Below, piece by piece: positions 58,563 to 64,000 of a DNA stretch of 64,000 bases. Made by a program: the position numbers and the translations under genes. The DNA comes from Papio anubis. Taxonomy: Eukaryota; Chordata; Mammalia; Primates; Cercopithecidae. The notes under the pieces are model-generated. The model was not told the origin of the DNA, made no database searches, and worked only from the letters and a program-made list of their open reading frames with translations. The DNA is taken from positions 54,548,855 through 54,612,854 of the forward strand of contig NC_044986.1 of assembly GCF_008728515.1 (NCBI RefSeq). The letters are read 5' to 3'. Each line of letters begins with the position of its first letter. Positions within the stretch are counted from its first letter, which is position 1.

Positions 58563-58867
58563 TTTTTTTTTTTTTGAGGCGGAGTCTCGCTTCTGTCACC
58601 CAGGCTGGAGTGCAGTGGCCGGATCTCAGCTCACTGTAAGCTCCTCGGGCCCCGGAGTTCATTGGCCCATTCTCCTGCCTCAGCCTCCCGAGTAGCTGGG
58701 ACTACAGGCGCCACTGGGCCCTGGCTAGTTTTTTATTTCTTAATAGAGACGGGTTTCACCGCGGTTAGCTACAGGATGGTCTCTTCATCTCCTGACCTCA
58801 AGTGATCCTGGGCCTCCGCCTCGCCTCCCAAAGTGCTGGGATTATAGGCTTGAGCCAATACCGGCCA
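58563..58867 (-). mobile_element. Old World monkey-type AluY with unusual local sequence
   Basis: Antisense Alu with a perfect 12 bp target duplication ACAAAATTTATT (58551-58562 and 58868-58879). It carries GGCCGGATCT, the monkey-type variant. Most of the body is close to consensus, but at several CpG-rich points the sequence is replaced by GGGCC- or TGGCCC-like strings with small insertions (near 58646-58664, 58712-58726, 58762-58785 and 58805-58830). Confidence 0.9.
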
Positions 58868-58879
58868 ACAAAATTTATT

Positions 58880-59455
58880 CTAGAAAGATTTACTACAGTT
58901 TAATTACTGGTATTTGTGTGAATTTATGTTAACTGATATTCTCAACATTGCCTTGGCATTCCTTCCACTTTATTTTGCAGCCACCTCATACTGGAAGGAA
59001 GCTCTTAATGAAGTTATTTTGGCACCAGGGGTAGCAAGGAGGGTCTTTCTATCCACTTTCTTTCCTACTTCCATCTTTATTTAAGGTTAATCCTATTGGC
59101 TACATAGGCATTTTTCCAGGCTCTAAGTGCTACTCTTGTGATAATCCCAGTCTTGTACACACTGATTCTACCCCTTGTCTTTCCAAAGGCTACTCCCATT
59201 TAACTTCTCTGTTCCATTCTTGGCCTTTTTCTACTATCACCTTCTTCCTTTTCCTGGTGGTAACACCCTAGCCAAGCTGCCACTCAGCTATTTCCACAGC
59301 AGACAACTCTCTCACATGCCTCAAATCCTCTTCAGTTCTCCCTCCTTTCAACTCTGCGCATGAAAGTACACTCTTCCTTCTTCTTGTGAATTCAAAAATG
59401 ACTTTCATCGTACAGGAGACTGTGGCAAGACAACAGTATCCAGGAGAAGGAAGCC
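58880..59455. other. Unique sequence
   Basis: Pyrimidine-rich in places, perhaps a faint L2 near 59220-59350. No exon recognised. Confidence 0.35.
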
Positions 59456-59459
59456 ATAG

Positions 59460-59600
59460 AGCTTTTTGTATTTTTATTAAAGCTTTCATTCTGATTATAA
59501 AAGTAATACATACTATCTTAAAAAGTTTGAACAGTATAAAAATATACAAATGAGAAAGAGTCTCATGTAATCTCACTTGCAAGAAGCAACCACTAATAAC
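59460..59600 (-). mobile_element. Old L1ME-type 3' fragment
   Basis: 'ttataaaagtaatacatact' and 'agtttgaacagtataaaaat' are typical antisense L1ME 3' sequence. Confidence 0.5.
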
Positions 59601-60720
59601 AGTTTGGGGCACACTGGCCCAAACTTTTATTTCCTAATGGTGTTAAATGTTGAGGTATATAATTAGGCATAATAGAGAAGAGTTGGTTTCCTGTAACTCT
59701 TAAAAGGTCTTTGAAAATACCCAGATCTGCTTCTAGGAATCAGCATAAAACTTCCAATAAAACCTGTTCTTCCTCAAGCCAAACATTCACAATGCATAAA
59801 ACGAGTTCTTATTCAATGCACTGTTTTGTTTAATAACTGCCATTGCTACAGTATTGTATCACACTATTTTCTTAATAAATAATGTGGGTTTCAGCTTCTT
59901 AATAAGTAAAGCAGGTATTTGTGGCCTAATCTTGAAATTCAACTACCATTAAAAACATTATTTCTGTAAGGAAATATATACTGACAAAGTTCAGCAACGG
60001 AACTTGGAAACAGCCAATACTTACTTTCAAGTGAATGCAGCTTTCATGCAGATTTAGAGCAGATTTCACTTTCTTAGGCAGTAAAGAAAACCTGGTTGAG
60101 GACCCAGTGCTACCTCAGTTGGTAAAACTTTCAGTAAATCATTGAAATTCATTTGGTTGCCTGGAGCTTCCTATGTAATATTATAGCAGATATCATCTCT
60201 ATGTATGAACATTACATTTTAGCTAAAAATGAATACAAAAAAATAATGACTTGAGAATGGAAAATGGGTCTATTGTTTTTAAAAATCCACTCAAGTTATT
60301 AAAACAAAAAGAATTGATTTTAGGGCTAAAACTGGCTGAAGGAAGCACATAAGTACAGCTGAGTTGAAAAGACAGTGACACTGAAAAGCTGGGACCTGAG
60401 ACTGTTCCACCTTGTGGTTCTTTCAAAGAACCACAAGGCCTGCATCTGCATTCTCTGCATGTTGGCTATCCCTGGCCTCCATAACTTTGACTGACACATG
60501 ATGATTTTGGCCAGGAGCTTGACAGTGATCCTGACTTTAATGTCTCTGATATTCAGCTTCCCCAGCAAATTGAGCCAGAATTTCAAATGCTCAGAATGAA
60601 AAAATCTGATTGGCCCAGATGGTGTCAAATATCTACTTGTTGTCCAATCAATTGTGATTAGGGATGCAGAAGAGACAGTAGGTGGGAGTAGATTCTCTCA
60701 GAGAAAGCAGTGGCAGTAAT
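59601..60720. other. Unique sequence
   Basis: No repeat or exon recognised. Contains the quasi-palindrome at 60410-60438. A 100-codon minus frame (60628-60326) has no known domain. Confidence 0.45.
60410..60438. repeat. 29 bp quasi-palindrome with a CTCF-like core
   Basis: CCTTGTGGTTCTTT and AAAGAACCACAAGG are exact reverse complements around a single C. At its left edge CCACCTTGTGG (60408-60418) fits the CTCF core CCASNAGGTGG read on the other strand. Binding is not shown. Confidence 0.8.
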
Positions 60721-60721
60721 G

Positions 60722-61022
60722 GGCTGGGCATGATGGCTCACGCCTGTAATCCCAGCACTCTGGGAGGCCAAGGCGGGCGGATCACAAGGTCAGGAGATCG
60801 AGACCATCCTGGCTAACACAGTGAAACCCCGTCTCTACTAAAAATATAAAAAATTAGCCGGGCGTGGTGGTGGACACCTGTGGTCCCAGCTACTCAGGAG
60901 ACTGAGGCAGGAGAATGGTGCGAACCCAGGAGGCGGAGGTTGCAGTGAGCCGAGATGGCGCCACTATACTCCAGCCTGGGTGACAGAGCGAGACTCCGTC
61001 TCTAGAAAAAAAAAAAAAAAAA
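60722..61022 (+). mobile_element. AluY/AluSc
   Basis: Full-length, low divergence; 'ggtcaggagatcgagaccat', 'gccgagatggcgccactat'. A 13 bp target duplication AGTGGCAGTAATG (60709-60721) recurs with one change at 61023-61035. Confidence 0.94.
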
Positions 61023-61035
61023 AGTGGCGGTAATG

Positions 61036-62180
61036 ACTGTGATATTTAATATTAATATAATTTAAGAGAAAAAAATGGGACTTCATATCTTCCAGTTCTA
61101 ATCCTTCTTTGGAGGCCCTTATTTCAATTTCATTCAATTCAACAAAACTCAAATCTCTTCAATTCTAAGACATACTTTTTCATAATTTAATGTGTCTGAT
61201 ATCTAGTTCTGCCTCATAATCAATGTGTTCATTTAATGATTTAATGTGGTAGTATTTCTTCTTCCCTCCTTTCCCCACAGCCAAAAACTATTATTAAACT
61301 GGTGAGGTTTTAAGACCGAGGAAATATGGTATGTATTATCAACAGGCATCGATTGCTTTCTATGGAGGATATAATTAAGGAGCCACTAGATATGGGGGTT
61401 GGTTGAAAGACAGGGAAATGTTCCAATATCTTTTTCCTACCACCCCTTAAATCGTGCACCAGAAGAAAAGGAAGCTACATTCTTCTTTGCTTTAAAGATG
61501 AAGTCCATTAAAGATTATAAGGTGGTCTCAGGATTTATAGCCCTGAGAAGCAAATATTTATTTTATAGAATAATAACTATCAGTGCTGACTGAGCAGGAA
61601 GTCAACACCAGATCATGTGTGGGCACAGAATGTAGCTTCATATGCAACCAAATTCCAGGCAATTGCCTCGTCTAATTCACTCAGAATTTTTAAAAAAGAA
61701 TGCTTCCTTTGAAACTGAAGTTCTTTCTACTTGGTTTCAGCCCAAAGGTGAGCATTTTTTTTGAGAAGGTTAAATCTTTTCAGATGTTTTTGAGGTGCAC
61801 AAAGAGGAAAAACTAAACCATTCTCTATTATGCATACTTCTAGCTTCACATTACCCATGTGGATTTGAGCTCTACTATTTTTATTCAATTTTGAGAGTCC
61901 AATGATCTGCTCAGAAAACTAGCTGATGGGAAAAAAATCATGTCAAATTAGTTCTGAAAATAGCTACTTTTATACTTGCTTAGAAGAGTAAACTTTTCAA
62001 ACTATGTGAGAGGTACACATAAGATAAGGCCTATATATAGAAACTCATCAGTTGGAAAACTGGCAGATAGAGTCTGTTAAAGTTCCAGAGAAAACTTGAA
62101 TCAAGTTTAAGGAAATAGTTAACCTTTAAAATATCAGTGGATTGGAAAAATAGAACATTTAAACTAATAATTGAGGCTGC
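61036..62180. other. Unique sequence
   Basis: No repeat or exon recognised. Confidence 0.4.
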
Positions 62181-62405
62181 ATAATGTAGTGGTTGAGTTT
62201 TGACACTTACTAGTATCAAGGACCAGTATGTCCTTGGTTATGTTGCTTCCCCTTTCTGTGTCTCAGATTTTATTTGTAAGGGGTCATGATAGAAGAACCT
62301 GCTTCCAAAGTCAGGTTGAGCATCAACTCAGGAATATAAATAAGACACTTAGAACCATGAATGGCACACTGTAAGCTATCAATGAATGTTTTCCATTAAT
62401 TTACA
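62180..62405 (+). repeat. MIR
   Basis: 'aatgtagtggttgagttttg', 'tgcttcccctttctgtgtct' and 'aagctatcaatgaatgtttt' trace a sense MIR from start to end. Confidence 0.72.
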
Positions 62406-63338
62406 TTTAAACCACCTTTCAATAAAGACAAATGTTTAATTTAGAAATAAACATTGCCATTTTAATGATCACTCCATTTTTAAACACAATGGAATTGGTT
62501 TTCTTATTTTAGTGATGTCAAGTAATACATCAAGTCTTTCTTTGCAGCTAGTGCACATTCTCCCTGTCAAATTGGATAGACTGGACCATTTGGAAATGGG
62601 ATGGTTTCTGAGTATGAGCTATTCAGTGTGCATAGTAAAAATTCCATGCTACTTGTTAGATCACACATTTGGAGATATTCTCCTGACAGTTGCAATGACT
62701 AAATAAAAGATGACTCATGTAGAAACCGCAGACTCTGTTGGCTCCGAGCAGCCGCAACTGGGCCCATCCTTACCCCACCACCCCCACTGTTAGCCTTGCC
62801 TAAGAACCATAAAACATGGGTGTCCTTGATGCTACAAACAATTTTAAATAGCTTCATACATTTATTTTGTATGATTCTAATACATTCCGGGGTTTTCATT
62901 TTAAGACTGACTAGGCCATAGCTCCATGCTTATCATAAGTGATAATTTTGCAACGTGCCTTGAAACACGGTAAACATTCAATTTGTTCAATGTCTTAATA
63001 AAAATGAAGGGTAAATTTATCCTGTCAATGAATATTGATTTCCATATTATATGTGTTCCTAAAAATCGTACTGCAGACTAATTTTTCATAAATGAAATAT
63101 GTATTATATTGGCTTTTCAGAGACTTACATTAGAATTTCTGATACTCTTTTACTTGTCTACAAACATTTAACACTTAAGGTTTAGGTGTTTCTTCCATCT
63201 TCCTATTTCGCCACCTGCCGGTACGTACTTCCACCTCCAAGTCTCTGTCAAGTACTTTATGATATGTAGACATCCCTTTTGAATTAGAATAATCACCCCT
63301 TACCCCCAATTTACCCTTTGCATTTTTTTTAATTGAGA
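62406..63338. other. Unique sequence
   Basis: No repeat or exon recognised. Small G+C-rich patch near 62735-62790. Confidence 0.4.
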
Positions 63339-63597
63339 AAAACATTTTTTTGAGACAGGGTCTCACTGTGTCACGCAGGCTGGAGTGCAGTGGTGCCATC
63401 TTAGCTCACTGCAACCTTCACCTCCCAGGCTCAAGTGATCCTCCCACTTCAGTCTCCCATGAAGCTAGGACCACAGACGTGCACCACCACACCCAGATAA
63501 TTTTTTATTTTTTTCATAGAAATGGAATTTCACCATGTTACCCAGGCTGGTCTTTATCTGCTTGCCTTGGCCTCCCAAAGTCCTGGAATTACAGGGG
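63339..63597 (-). mobile_element. AluJ, truncated
   Basis: Antisense; 'ttttgagacagggtctcact' to 'cccaaagtcctggaattaca', lacking the last bases of the Alu 5' end. Diverged. Confidence 0.88.
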
Positions 63598-63599
63598 CC

Positions 63600-64000
63600 T
63601 CTTGCACATTTTAATTTCCATGAGACAGATTGTCTTTAAGTAGGAATGTACTTATAAATACATTTATTTCAATATCAAAATATAGATAGAAAAATAGAAA
63701 ATAAATTTTAAAGATAGATAATATCCCAAATTTTATAACCCTAGACTTAGTGTTTTGCAACAATATCAATTCTAAGAGAAAATTTTGGGTTAAATCTCTT
63801 AAACATAACAAGAAACCTTGTTATATTTATGACACAAAAACCAAGGTATCCATTTTCCCTTAGCACAAATAATGTGTTGGCTAGCTAGGAAGGGCTGTAA
63901 TTATGTGGTATACAATAAAGGGTTCCATTGATGCCAAAAACAGAAAAATGAGTGAACCCGACCAGAAATCATGTATTTGGTAAACAGCTTCCCAGACAAA
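63600..64000. other. Unique AT-rich sequence
   Basis: Short GATA-like units near 63684-63720. Nothing else recognised up to the window end. Confidence 0.4.

Overview
This 64 kb window is primate nuclear DNA, and I can support no protein-coding gene in it. Alu, L1, MaLR, MIR, L2 and hAT-Charlie remnants fill much of the sequence. Two young Alu copies (6939-7247 and 58563-58867) carry AGATCCGGCC, or its complement, where human AluY has AGATCGCGCC. From memory this variant is typical of AluY lineages of Old World monkeys, so a macaque, baboon or guenon-like source is more likely than human. No exon series, CpG island, tRNA, rRNA or other structured RNA gene was recognised. The long open frames all fall in Alu, L1, MaLR, low-complexity tracts or unremarkable sequence.

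Layout. 1-6.7 kb is a stack of nested retroelements: an old L1 on the minus strand broken by an Alu, a complete 2.25 kb MaLR provirus-like element with matching target duplications, and further L1 fragments including a younger L1PA 3' end. 6.9-16.2 kb holds Alus, a MIR split by an Alu, old L1 3' ends, the longest largely repeat-free stretch (about 10.95-13.87 kb) and an MLT1A-type LTR. 16.4-24.2 kb is mostly old L1 on the minus strand, with an Alu, a MIR, an L2 and an MST-type solo LTR that landed inside a primate L1. 24.2-35.2 kb is largely unique sequence dotted with MIR, L2, MER5A and an MLT1B-type LTR. 35.3-40.6 kb is Alu and L1 rich and includes an L1 whose 5' UTR is joined directly to its 3' end. 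40.6-48.8 kb combines unique sequence, a 72 bp inverted repeat, a half-length Alu, several long pyrimidine tracts and a heavily interrupted L1M. 48.9-64 kb has an LTR with an internal duplication, MIR, hAT and L1 remnants, an Alu with odd local sequence, a 450 bp pyrimidine tract and more unique sequence.

All L1 fragments but one lie on the minus strand, while Alus are split about evenly. Because L1s kept within introns tend to be antisense to the host gene, the window may be part of a long intron of a plus-strand gene; this is inference only. No new biological system was found. The items most worth a second look are the 72 bp inverted repeat, the Alu at 58.6 kb, the half-Alu at 43.7 kb, the L1 internal junction near 39.24 kb, the 29 bp quasi-palindrome at 60.4 kb and a symmetric exon-like segment at 52.8 kb. 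Family names are from recall of consensus sequences, without a database search, so subfamily labels are approximate.
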